64,000 nucleotides of DNA. It comes from Exobasidium rhododendri. Taxonomy: Eukaryota > Basidiomycota > Exobasidiomycetes > Exobasidiales > Exobasidiaceae. A program made the translations under genes and the position numbers. The DNA lies in assembly GCA_026210745.1 (NCBI GenBank), contig CP110631.1:2976001-3040000 (forward strand), read 5' to 3'. The notes under the pieces are model-generated. The model was not told the DNA's origin. It made no database searches and worked only from the letters and a program-made list of their open reading frames with translations. Positions 11,301-20,700 of this stretch are shown here, in pieces. Every line of letters starts with the position of its first letter. Position 1 is the first letter of the stretch.

Positions 11301-12160
11301 TCTTCTTCGTGCTTGAAGCCATATGCTTGAATCCGGAGACAATCACGACTGAATTTAACAACATCGTCATCATGGCCAAGCTCCTCTTTCAGCTGGGTAT
11401 CTACTCGTTCGAGAATCGACTGCACTTGTATCGTTACCGCTGCTTTAAGTGAATTGAAGTTGTGTGGTGAATATTTTCTGCATTTATACACAAGCTTGCA
11501 CATGGCTCCACCTAGTGAGACGAGATGCATGGGTGAATATGTCCTTATCTCGCCAGGCTTCGATTCACTCCATGCCGAATGAAGCACTGCCAAACATTCT
11601 TCTAGCCTCGCGCATTGGTTGTCCTCTCCTTTTACCAAGGTTGTGTTGTAAGTGAACCATCTCGTGTAAGTTGAAGTAAGATCGGCTTTGCTACGTTGTC
11701 TTTGACTTCGTCCTTTGAGCAGATTAGGTAGAGATACGGACTGACTTGGCGAGGAGGTCAAAATCTGTTCGGTGGACTTGGTACTTCTCGATAGTGTGGC
11801 GCTGCCTAAATGCGGAATGCCTGTGGGCGTAGGTTTAAAGCTCTCTTCCCCACTCGCTTTCCTCGTCCTCTTCTTGACTGGAGAGATAATGGTGGGTGAA
11901 TCTGTTTCCCTAGACTCTACCTCTCTTTGCCTGAAAGACTCTTCCTCTTGGTGCCTCGTCGTCGTCTGAAAGCATCGTACCTGTTGCCTTGTCGTCAGTG
12001 GCGAAGTAGGAAGAGTGCCTTGGTGGTGAACAGATCTCGCACGGTGGCAGCAATTGACAGTAGTCGGTGTCAAGAGTCGATTTGTAAGCTGTATGTGAGC
12101 TAGGGCACTCGAAAGAGTCTGACGCTGATTGAGCGATAACGTTGAAGGGTGAAATCGCAT
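8318..12160 (-). CDS. Pentatricopeptide repeat protein, probably mitochondrial
   Basis: This is a 1280-aa single-exon protein if it starts at the ATG at 12160 (MRFHPSTLSL); the open frame extends eight codons further to a GTG. The N-terminus is rich in Arg, Ser and Thr with few acids, as expected for a mitochondrial targeting sequence. Helical repeats run from about residue 575 to 860 and match the PPR pattern, for example PDTFLMNEVLNYYANSDDL, TFTILIAFFAKRKDVENA, DRFNYNSLLNAHVESSDWE and ATYNIMLKAHVLRA. PPR proteins bind organellar RNA and act in stability, processing or translation. The C-terminal quarter is charged and low in complexity. The specific orthologue cannot be named from the sequence alone. 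Confidence 0.85.
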   Translation of the reverse strand: MRFHPSTLSLNQRQTLSSALAHIQLTNRLLTPTTVNCCHRARSVHHQGTLPTSPLTTRQQVRCFQTTTRHQEEESFRQREVESRETDSPTIISPVKKRTRKASGEESFKPTPTGIPHLGSATLSRSTKSTEQILTSSPSQSVSLPNLLKGRSQRQRSKADLTSTYTRWFTYNTTLVKGEDNQCARLEECLAVLHSAWSESKPGEIRTYSPMHLVSLGGAMCKLVYKCRKYSPHNFNSLKAAVTIQVQSILERVDTQLKEELGHDDDVVKFSRDCLRIQAYGFKHEEDEAKRLLGRILEENQDWIARDVRLAKNWDRRKELRLSKYFRVEYLADAIGSLLQVSLNRCRGADADFKGKVATKTMDWLAEHSVCFEFDQLDTFENLPFRFKYLALNIPDHIAFLEQVGQREGAEVQVIMTSAFCRSFIRAEGSLSAYSLYCWAHRKGVVLPETIIRNMLRSLNRQGEYAIEAKVTEDLLEKTINEPDDMSGGVKLQKSTLRGIAMSSAKRKEEKTMERALDLLRSQHNQSEKTEQDFEFETRLYYSCRKGEVEKVAELVEGRYDMRIAPNEVPQEGLLYPTYHVHARLVEAYITANQIDQAEATLHRMVHFGYQPDTFLMNEVLNYYANSDDLTSTIALFQQMLDADIETSRRTFTILIAFFAKRKDVENASAVLEAMKAGGMEPDRFNYNSLLNAHVESSDWERAMGLFTWMFEHKEPRLRPSSATYNIMLKAHVLRALPVQDIFAFFKQMLSAGLLPDETTYTLVLQSVTDAGFMDLAEHVFGSIDERLGGQKGKAAGKGANLWHFTVMIQGYLRIRRLDIARDYVNESRKRGYTADGILWAILIKAYAAREDGDKLSISREMIQGVEFDQSKEYALIYQPILQAYGKRADVDQVESLIQEMKEKEVEVPFFLWTSLLDALRRDENVDGALEVWNLIFDKAQESVIASDKLASSTPGVRLVNSTLPFLPSSSSPPPSSSSTSALPTRLRESRRNLLCLPLSILISALSRQGEYERVAQEWLRCRKAGFAFDSHNWNHLCVSFLHAGRIRDSFNIIQRILNASPPSRAWAEDEEQVDREGEYTSFRDMRERLAKSITTKAENNDRFDTTSTPARPPNRRHQGRVRDDYSVRYPSQEEQRDGGEGEDDSDGRYAGQNYEHSERSRGQRSLQRGHGAALSLLKNLHAQSVLEGKQTPWYTHHETLLLLRDTVEKFRASGEKIEVGSRAEGENKEAVGIVELLQRYPRVEQLLDQFEGKIEGIQESARVEAVKDNLRARRRVEEE

Positions 12161-12637
12161 TGCCGACAGCAAAAAGTACCCCACTGGAATTCAGTTCCAA
12201 CCCTTCGCCAGGCTTGGAGAATGAAGCAGCCACCAAGCGCCTTGCCCACCCTACAAGATTAAGAAGATCTTTTCCCTTTTCAGCAATGTGTTGGATAAAG
12301 CAACTTCATGTTCGAAAGCGGTTTGGGGAAAGACTTATCTATCGCTGAGTCGGTAGGTCTATTTCCTGAGTTGCCTTGCCCAACGCTGGGAGAAAGAGAC
12401 GAGCTCACAGACGCAGAATACTTGGAGATGTCTGGGAAGATGATTGTATCATCCTTCTCAAGAATTAGATGAAAGCCGCCAGGTAAGCGCGTCACGTGTG
12501 TTGTGCTTCCCCCAGAATATTCAACGAGTGATCAGCTTATATGTAATGGAAAGGATGTTTTTAATTGCTACAGACCATACTCTCTAAGGATGTTTTTAGA
12601 TTATTGCAGACCATACTCTCTAGAAATACAACTGTGT
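12161..12637. other. Intergenic: PPR promoter and 5-phosphatase 3' region
   Basis: This 477-bp spacer lies between two minus-strand genes. It should hold the PPR promoter near 12161-12300 and the transcript end of the downstream-facing 5-phosphatase near 12540-12637. The latter part contains a two-copy tandem duplication, listed separately. No coding frame stands out. Confidence 0.5.
12551..12621. repeat. Two-copy tandem duplication, about 35 bp unit
   Basis: Copy one is 12551-12585 and copy two 12586-12621. Both begin AAGGATGTTTTTA and end CAGACCATACTCTCT, with small differences between these blocks. The repeat sits just after the stop of the 5-phosphatase gene, probably in its 3' untranslated region. 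Confidence 0.85.
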
Positions 12638-15600
12638 TTAAATGCCAACATTTCCCACCCAGATGACGGGGCGATGATCGCTTCTACCCTCTAACAGTCT
12701 CATCTCTCGATCATCCAAGCTCTTGTACAACATGCATTCTATCTGACCTCTCCTTGGACCGATCAGTTCCTTCTCTTCCTCGTTTAGTTCCGCATCGGCT
12801 TGAGTGCGAGAAAAGCGGCCATTGTGCGCATGCATTGCTACTTGCGGTGTCAGGAGGAAGGGCAAGTGAGCACCCACATGATCGTTCCACCAGGATGATC
12901 CCCTGTTCGTGTTGTTCGTAGAAGAGTTGGATTCAGCAAAAGATGGCAAAGGATGACTGTGATGCGGGGAGCCGATTCTCTGTTTGACGTTCGCTTGCCG
13001 CGACGGTGATCCTTCGTTGTCCTGCACTATCGTTGAGATACGTTGGAGCCTTCTTCTAGAAATCTCTAGACTGCTATTTCTGGAAGTCAGCGTCGGCATC
13101 CTTTCCTTGGCGCCCCTATAATGCCCGTTAGAGCCGCTACGGTTCAGGGATGGCAAGTCAATGTCACTCATAGCTTTTATTCCCGTGTCTATGTTTTGAT
13201 TCTGAAGTTTGATTAATTCGTGTGGTTCCATAGTCGTTGATCTCTTCATATGTTGCGGTCTTTCCTTCTTTGTGAACCATCGTCGCTTGTGGTCAGAAAT
13301 TGGATCGGAGGGAGTTTCAATAGGAGGAGTTAGCGGATCCGTTCGCTGACTCTCTATTGTATTCGTCTGTTCTGCAAAAGGGGAAATTGGCGGGGAAGCA
13401 AAGGTGACAGAGGGACTAGCAGCCCTGTTTGTCCTTGACGAGTCCCGTCGATGATGCGTTCCAAGGGCATTGGAGATGGCTGTACCTACTCGAGAGTGTA
13501 ATGCGGCATTGCTACCAGCCTCGCTCCTCATCAAGACACCCTCGCCGTCTTTTGCCTCTTCTTCGGTTTCCTCCACGACTACAATGTTAGATTTCCAGAG
13601 AACTCGATCACACCAAGAAGGCACTCTTTGTTTCGCACTTGTGTCATAAGGTTGCCTCTCGTACTCTTCTGCCATGGCAATAATACTGGAAGACGATACG
13701 ATTTCCGTCCCCTTGCTTCCGTTCTTTTCCTTTTCGGCATCAAGCACACAATCTTTTGCCAAGTCAGCAGCACTCGACGCTCTTCTCTCAAGAGACGGCA
13801 TTTTTTGGCTAGTACTTGCAGTAGTCGAATGACTATCCACTCGACTATGTCGGGCAGAGTTGGCACTCAAAAGCTCATCACTAGCAGCACGACCGACGTT
13901 CCTCTTCTCGTGAAGTGACCCTCCCCCTCCTTCTTGTTGCAGATTCGACACTGTGCCACTCAGGTCTTGATCCACAGCATCCTGCTCCTTTTGCCTCTTT
14001 TCCTTTATCAGTCTTGCGGTCTTCACAATTTGTGGTAGATGATCGTCTTTCGATTTAGGGGATTGATAGCCCAACGAATAGACTACATCGAGGATCTTCT
14101 TCTTCACTTTGATAGCTCTACCGTGTAGATTATGTCGTTCCGCAGCAGCCGTGTTGTTTTGCACGATAGGGTCGATCGGTGAGGTAGATTCGATCAATGC
14201 CAAATCAGCTTCTTTGAAGGAAGATAGGCTGTTTCGTGTGTCTTCTTGATCAGAATGGTGGTCTCTCATCGACGCAGCAAGAGCTGAGCCACCCCACGTC
14301 GAGGAGGCGAAGGAACTGTGGTCATCATTGGGAAATCTAGACTGTCCCATGTCATCATCGTCGTCGTCATCATCCTCCAGATCTTTCCCGTCGTCGTCAT
14401 CGTCGTCATCGTCATCATCGTTGTCGCAAGCATCACCAATGTTTCCCCTTTGCACCTTTCCGTTCGATCGAGTAGACGTGCCTGACATCGACTGAGACAG
14501 ATTTTGCATCGAATCGCCGCTTTGAGCACTGAACCTTGAAGCATCAATGCCAGAGCTACCTTCTGACTCGGCGCTTTTGGGGAAGGGTGCACTATTCTTG
14601 TATCTTTTTGCCTTTTCCTCCCTCTTTTGCTTAATGGTCTTCAGGACGTCATACTTGAAGGTGGGCGGAAACGTGATGGTTGCTTCGTGGAACCCATTGA
14701 AGACTTTAGGCTGCTCTTTCATCAACTTCGTCAATTGATCGAAAGCAAGAGCATCGTGGTACTGCTTCTTCATCAAAAGCCAATCGGCATGTTGTCTCGA
14801 GATGTCTACTCGGAAATTTAGATCTCCAAACCAAAAGGCATAATCGAAAGCAGCCGTCAAGTCATCCGCTTTATTCCTCGGGTCTCCTTCTGGTAAGAAA
14901 GTGTCGACTTTCAGTTCCTTCTTTATCTTCTCGACGTTGGCAACTCTTTCGGCAACTTTTCCTTCGTGGGCTGCCAGATGGGCGTTGACAAAGAGCAATC
15001 TGGAGGATCCCAGCTTGAGTGAAATGCCTACTGCGCCTTTGTTACCGACTCTACCGGCCAGCAAGCCACTCTTGACATGACCTTGACTCGTCTTGTTGAC
15101 TCGATCTATGCAACCACGCCACACATACACAGCCATGTACATCATGTAGCACCTCTCCTTAGCAACTAATTCATAGGCTCCCAATGACAAAGGCGTCCCA
15201 TCGCTTTGAACAGTGACATGATGCGCAGCAGATAGACCGGGAATATGAAGCCCCAATCGATGATGCGGTTTACCAGCCAAAGACCTCTGTTGATGAGCCG
15301 GAAGCCGTACATTGGTATCGATCACTTGCTTGATAGGCGAGAGGGGACGACTTGTCGGTGACGAATGAAGGGGTACGTCGTCTTCGCTGACCCCCTCTTC
15401 CTCTTCAACAAGTGACGACGACGACGTCGTCCCTTCCATTGCTTCTCTCGATCTGGTAAGGAACGAAGTCGACCGAGATACTTCCCTGCGCGGTACTACC
15501 AGCGATGTCCTTTTAGGGGGAGAATTGTAGAAATGATCTTGAGCAATTACGTTATTAGAGGCCGGCCCTTGTGATTGTGGTTTGCCTGATTCCATGAGAC

Positions 15601-17356
15601 TCTGCGTTTGTATGTGCAGGGACGGGATGGAATCACTGTTTCGTAAATATGAAGGCGGATTGGGTGTGTGTGATCTAGAACCAAGGGGTGACATTCCGTC
15701 GTCTGGTGTGATGGCTGGTGACACAATGGGACTGATTGGAAAACCTTTGCTTGCCTGTGCCAGACCTTTCGTAGCCGTCGCCTGAGCCAAAGGGCCTCGA
15801 CAAAGCCAATCTTCACACATATCACTCCACCCTTTCCCACCGATACCCCAAGCACCCGCTCCCAGCCCTGCTCCTACGCCAGCTCCTGCGCCAGGTGTGG
15901 TCGGTATCGCAATGGCAGGAGTTGAGGGAACACTACTCTTACCTGCGTCTGAGAAAGGGAATTCTCCTTCCAGTGCAGATAGTCCACCTCTTGTATCCAA
16001 GACGATTGCTGGCGCCTCACCTTCCTTTGGCCCCCTTGCCCCTTCTCTCCTCTCCTTTTCTTTCAAAGCTGCCTCTTTTCCCTTGGCGACTTGAGCAGCA
16101 CGGCTTTTACTGCGTCCTAAATCTCCCAATTCTCCAGCCATGCCGACGCCGGTAGCGATTCTTTTTCCATCTCCCCAAGGACACTCTTGACCAGCAATAA
16201 CGACGACATGATACGGATGGGCGTCATCGTGAGGTAGAGGTGGTATCCGCTCCTTTCTTGGTATCTTTTCTTGACCTGCTACCCCCATGCCACGATATTT
16301 GTGCTTTTCATCGCTGCCGTCTACCCCTTTCCCTTCCTCCTCCGCCTTCTCCTCCTCGTCGCCACTCATGTCCCAATCTTCTTGTGGAGGAATATACTCG
16401 CCCACCCTACCCAACAGTACTTCCAAGTTGCCTTTCGGTACAGAACTGCCTTGATTCCATGTGACGATTCGCACTTTTATGCCAGGTCGTTGAAGCTTGA
16501 TTGTTTTGGATTTTATCACATCATCTGCTTTGAAGTCGGGAGGACTTACGGGACTGTCGACTGATGTTGATGGAGTTGTATCTCCTTTATTCTTCATCCC
16601 AGGAATCGAGAGATGTGGTAGTAGGACAGAGTGGGATGGTGGCTTGACTTTCAGAGCGGATGGAGCGTCGGGATGAAAGCTGGCAGTCACTGGTTTTGCT
16701 CCTTGAACGGCTTCCTTTCCATTCCTTTCTGCTTGCATCCCCAGAGATGTAGAAATCGTCCTCTTTGACTTGGTTCGAGGCAGAGGATCGTGATGAGGAA
16801 TCCATGACAGCTTCCTTCGATGATTGTTGTCCCTCCCTGGCCGTGTCGGACCTTCCAATTTTTCGGTCTTCTCTTCTCGACGCCTTTCCATCGACGTTCT
16901 TCGAGGAGATTTCGGTGAAGCTGGAGAGCGAATGGCCCCGCTCTGCGATGCTCCTCTCCTCCTCTGGTTTTCATCCAGCTCTTTTTGCATCTGTTTAGCA
17001 GAATCTGCAATTTCAATCCGCCCGGGAACCACTCTCTTCATGCTCGGCAGTGGAGCCATATCAAGCGAGCTCGTGCTTGCTCTCGGTGTGGCATCTCCCA
17101 CATCGTTTAGTACAGGAGCACGACGTTGCTGATTTTGTGGAACGTTGTTCGTCGCATACGATCCCTGCCTGTTGAGTCGAGGTTGATAATTGAGCGTGGG
17201 TGACCGGGTTTCACTGGACATTGTCCTCTTTTGAAAGAAGCTGAATCCCCTATTTCGAGCTGCCACTGGTGTTATAGGCGTCGCAAGCTCTGGTGGGAAT
17301 TGATCATCGTTAAAATTTGGGGATGCCGATCGAGCTGAGTTGGAGGGTGCACTCAT
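12638..17356 (-). CDS. Inositol polyphosphate 5-phosphatase with interrupted catalytic domain
   Basis: This is a 1572-aa single-exon protein starting at the ATG at 17356 (MSAPSNSARSAS). It should remove the 5-phosphate from phosphoinositides or soluble inositol phosphates. The catalytic motifs occur in the expected order and look intact: VTWNQGSS (about residue 295), VIAGQECPWGDG (about 390), GRVGNKGAVGI (about 765), NAHLAAHEG, WFGDLNFRVD (about 838), PPTFKYD, PSWCDRVLW (about 1245) and RSDHRPVIWVG at the extreme C-terminus. They are separated by long low-complexity inserts, including runs of Asp near residues 970-1000. The total is far longer than a usual 350-residue catalytic domain. No Sac1 or PH domain is visible. 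Confidence 0.88.
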   Translation of the reverse strand: MSAPSNSARSASPNFNDDQFPPELATPITPVAARNRGFSFFQKRTMSSETRSPTLNYQPRLNRQGSYATNNVPQNQQRRAPVLNDVGDATPRASTSSLDMAPLPSMKRVVPGRIEIADSAKQMQKELDENQRRRGASQSGAIRSPASPKSPRRTSMERRREEKTEKLEGPTRPGRDNNHRRKLSWIPHHDPLPRTKSKRTISTSLGMQAERNGKEAVQGAKPVTASFHPDAPSALKVKPPSHSVLLPHLSIPGMKNKGDTTPSTSVDSPVSPPDFKADDVIKSKTIKLQRPGIKVRIVTWNQGSSVPKGNLEVLLGRVGEYIPPQEDWDMSGDEEEKAEEEGKGVDGSDEKHKYRGMGVAGQEKIPRKERIPPLPHDDAHPYHVVVIAGQECPWGDGKRIATGVGMAGELGDLGRSKSRAAQVAKGKEAALKEKERREGARGPKEGEAPAIVLDTRGGLSALEGEFPFSDAGKSSVPSTPAIAIPTTPGAGAGVGAGLGAGAWGIGGKGWSDMCEDWLCRGPLAQATATKGLAQASKGFPISPIVSPAITPDDGMSPLGSRSHTPNPPSYLRNSDSIPSLHIQTQSLMESGKPQSQGPASNNVIAQDHFYNSPPKRTSLVVPRREVSRSTSFLTRSREAMEGTTSSSSLVEEEEGVSEDDVPLHSSPTSRPLSPIKQVIDTNVRLPAHQQRSLAGKPHHRLGLHIPGLSAAHHVTVQSDGTPLSLGAYELVAKERCYMMYMAVYVWRGCIDRVNKTSQGHVKSGLLAGRVGNKGAVGISLKLGSSRLLFVNAHLAAHEGKVAERVANVEKIKKELKVDTFLPEGDPRNKADDLTAAFDYAFWFGDLNFRVDISRQHADWLLMKKQYHDALAFDQLTKLMKEQPKVFNGFHEATITFPPTFKYDVLKTIKQKREEKAKRYKNSAPFPKSAESEGSSGIDASRFSAQSGDSMQNLSQSMSGTSTRSNGKVQRGNIGDACDNDDDDDDDDDDGKDLEDDDDDDDDMGQSRFPNDDHSSFASSTWGGSALAASMRDHHSDQEDTRNSLSSFKEADLALIESTSPIDPIVQNNTAAAERHNLHGRAIKVKKKILDVVYSLGYQSPKSKDDHLPQIVKTARLIKEKRQKEQDAVDQDLSGTVSNLQQEGGGGSLHEKRNVGRAASDELLSANSARHSRVDSHSTTASTSQKMPSLERRASSAADLAKDCVLDAEKEKNGSKGTEIVSSSSIIAMAEEYERQPYDTSAKQRVPSWCDRVLWKSNIVVVEETEEEAKDGEGVLMRSEAGSNAALHSRVGTAISNALGTHHRRDSSRTNRAASPSVTFASPPISPFAEQTNTIESQRTDPLTPPIETPSDPISDHKRRWFTKKERPQHMKRSTTMEPHELIKLQNQNIDTGIKAMSDIDLPSLNRSGSNGHYRGAKERMPTLTSRNSSLEISRRRLQRISTIVQDNEGSPSRQANVKQRIGSPHHSHPLPSFAESNSSTNNTNRGSSWWNDHVGAHLPFLLTPQVAMHAHNGRFSRTQADAELNEEEKELIGPRRGQIECMLYKSLDDREMRLLEGRSDHRPVIWVGNVGI

Positions 17357-17797
17357 GATTGGCCCGCCAGCCTCTTACTCCTTCTCTTTCTCTTTCTCTT
17401 TTTTTTCTCTTCCTCTCCCTATCTTGCCAAACAGTTGAGAGATCGAGAGGGGTAGACGTTTTCCAATCAAGGCGCCTTGGTAGTTCTTGCTTTTGGACCT
17501 TGATCAAATTCTAGCGTCGCGAAATATGCAAGATTGTTTCTTAGGGGGGCTGCCAATTTAATGTCCACTTCAGGTCACCTTATCCTCAGACAAACCAGCC
17601 TTTTTGCGTTCTAATGGCCGAGCGTCGCTCGAGTAGTCCCAATTAACGACGATAAGACACTACTAAATTACAAGTGAGGTGGAGAGTGTATCATAAAGTG
17701 GTGGGAGGGTATTGTGATGGAGGAGGGGGGAAGGGGCGGACGAAGAAGTCAAGTAGGGGTGAAGCGTCTCATCGAGCGAGGTCTTTGGAGATAACTT
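17357..17797. other. Intergenic: 5-phosphatase promoter
   Basis: This 441-bp gap lies between the 5-phosphatase start (minus) and the 3' end of the next minus-strand gene. A CT-rich tract at about 17379-17425 (purine-rich on the sense strand) lies directly upstream of the ATG. A G-rich patch occurs near 17704-17740. No gene is seen. Confidence 0.5.
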
Positions 17798-20700
17798 TCA
17801 ATTGTACAAAGACGAGCCTTGAAGACTTCTGGGCCATCCGTAGTCCAAGTCATGCTCTTCTCTGAGCTTCTTCTTTCTCACTCTTTCTTTTTCTTTGGCT
17901 TCTTGGCTTTTCTTCTCCCGGAGGATGGTAGCCTTTGCTGAATGTGCTGCTAATGCTAATGTTTCTCTTTTGCTACGACCTGCGCTTCTGCTGCGTCCGA
18001 GGCTGTTACTCTCGACACTCTGGTTGCTCTCGGTCGTACTGAGTGTTGTACTGAGCTGTGTCGTGCTCAGGGTAGGGGGCCAGAGATCGAGATCGTCCGC
18101 GTCATCGACGTCTACGTCATCAAAGTCGTTCCAGGCATCTTTCTTGGGTCGTCGTCGATGGTGCAAAGGCAGTACAGAAGCGGACATTGAGCGACGCGGT
18201 GACTTTGCTGATTTTTCAGGTGAGGAAGAAGCGATGACACTTCTTCCATGTGCTTCCTTGGGAGGTAGAGCAGTAGCCGCTTTCGAATTCTGATGTACCT
18301 TGCCTTTGAAGTCTGGTGTCGACTGCTGTCGATTGGCTGCGGTTGCTTGGTTCGCTTGCTTGGATTTTGCCAGAGTGCTCACCAGCTCGGCGCCAGCTGC
18401 TCGAGTAGTCGCTCTCTTTTTCTGCATTGCTGTTCTGCGCTCTTCTTCTGCCAATTCTTCTGCGTTCATGCCGGCTTCTTCCTCGTCATCATCGTCGTCT
18501 TGCTTTCTTTGACTTGCTGATCTGCTGCCGCTCAGTCCGCCTTGTCCCTCTACGAGTTCCTTTCTTTCTACTCCCTCTTCCTCTCCTTCCTCCTCCTCCT
18601 CCTCATCGTCTGCTTCGCTGCTCGACTCGCTTTGCTCTCCGTCGTCGTCTTCTTCCTCTTCATCGTCATCATCGTCGTCATCGAACTGCCACACTCGGCC
18701 TTCTCGTGGTCGTGCAGGACGACGACCCAATTGATGGATTGGCAGAGGAACTACAGCGTATCCTCTCGCGTCAGGCTTTCGAGGCAGATCGGGTGAAGGA
18801 AGAGGAATGCTAACGCCATGACCTTGATAGGCGACATTGTGATAGAACCCTCCAAACGAGGAGGAGGACGTCGACAGACTTTCCTTGACAGGCGATCTGG
18901 ACAGCGGGCGCAAGGCAGTAGTTCGGCCCTGCAATGGAGAAGAAGGAGAAGAAGGAGATGGGGGAGAAAGAGCGGTATCGTTCTCATTCCTGGTGTTTGC
19001 TCCTCGCCTCACTTTCGTCAGGTCACTCTCGCTTGTTCCAAAGATCTTAATAGGAACTGCTACGGCGATGCTTGGTCGCTGGGGGTCTTTCTCGTTGTCT
19101 TCCACCTCCTCTGGCTCGGCGGTCAGTGCGCCAGGAGAGATGCTCAGCAAGGGTGTGGGCTGGTGCAACTTTTTCTTCGTTGGTGTCACTGCTCCTGTGG
19201 AAGTGATGGCTTCGTCGCTCTCCGAGGGATCCGCAGTGTGAGCAGGAGATGACATCACAAGGGCACCACCACCAGGAAGATCCGATTTCAGCGAGTTCGA
19301 TGATCTACGCGATCCAGTAGCTCGCACCTTGGCCAGTCCAGGTTGACGCATCAGACTCACTTTCCCGGGCACTTCATCAAGAGAGAGTGTCCTGCTTGGT
19401 CTTTCCGACGCCTTGGTTCGATCCTGCTGAGATGCGTGCGCGGAGGATGGGAGTGGAACCGACCCCTTTTCAGCAGCAGAAACGGCCGCCGTTCCTACAT
19501 CCAGTGTTGCAGATCGTTGCATTTGCAGCTTGGACTTTTTCGCTTTGGAGATGTTCTCCAGCACTTCCTTTCCTAGGGCAGCCACTTCTTCTTCATGTCT
19601 CCGTCGAACTTCGGCCGCGTGAGAGGCGTTCGATCTTGGCTTGGAAAGAAGCATCGTTGAACTTCGATTAGGCGAATTGTCGTCGACATCCACCGCCTTC
19701 TTGATCGTCGGCAAAGACTGCTTGGACGCCTTCTCCCTTGCTTCTGCTTCCGCATGCATATCCTTGTCTGCTTCTTGGAGTGCTTTGCTAGACTCTTCTC
19801 TCTCCTTCCTCCGTCTCTTAACCCAAGCCAGGCCGTCGACCTCTCCTCCTGCTTCCTCGCCCTCTTCACCCTCTCCTCTGCCGCCTTCATCATCAGATGC
19901 CCTCTTTTCACCGGTCGTCGCTGTTCTTTCCGCTGCTTTCTCTCCTATACTCTTCCTTCTTACTTCCTTTGCTAGACCGGCAAAGCCCCATTCGATGAAC
20001 TCATCATCATCAGAGTCTTCCTCTCCCACTCTTCTTGCGCGTATCTTCGTTCCATCGGGTAAGGTGACCATTCCCGTCCCACCGGGTCTAGAGGCACGTA
20101 TCATCTGACGTCTTCTCTTTCTCTCATCTTCAGCGTCGTTTGATCCCACGCTAGAGGACCTCGACTTGATCGAACTGGCCCTACTGCTACTCTTCTTTAT
20201 CCTGGAAGTCCTTCTTCCTCTTCTCTCGTTGGCCTGAAGGGCAGCTGACATTGGCCGTTCTTGGGAAGGGCTTGCCCCCACTTCACCCTGTACAGATGAA
20301 TCTATGCCTGCCGTGCTGGAAGGGCGTCTGAGATATCGATAAGCATTCTGCGACTTGAACACGCTTTTCGGCATCCCCATCAAGTACCACTTCCCGTTGG
20401 ATCCTCCTAAGCCGCTCAATCCCCAGCCCCGATTTTCATCCCCTTCCTCCATCTCGTCCTCGTCGCTAGCTTCGCTTGCCACTTCTTGGCGGGCAGATAC
20501 TTCCTCCCTCGTCTTTTCAGGCTCGAAAGCATCAGTAGAGACTCTTCGCTGGAGTCCAGCGTCGGCGGTCATCTCATCCACGTCATTGCTCGAAGCGTTG
20601 GCATTGTTCGACAAAGCGCCACCATGCGCATAAGGCAGGGGTGCAAATCGAATGCGGCTTTGCTGGGGGAAGCATTCAGAAGAAGACGCCCGACTTATCG

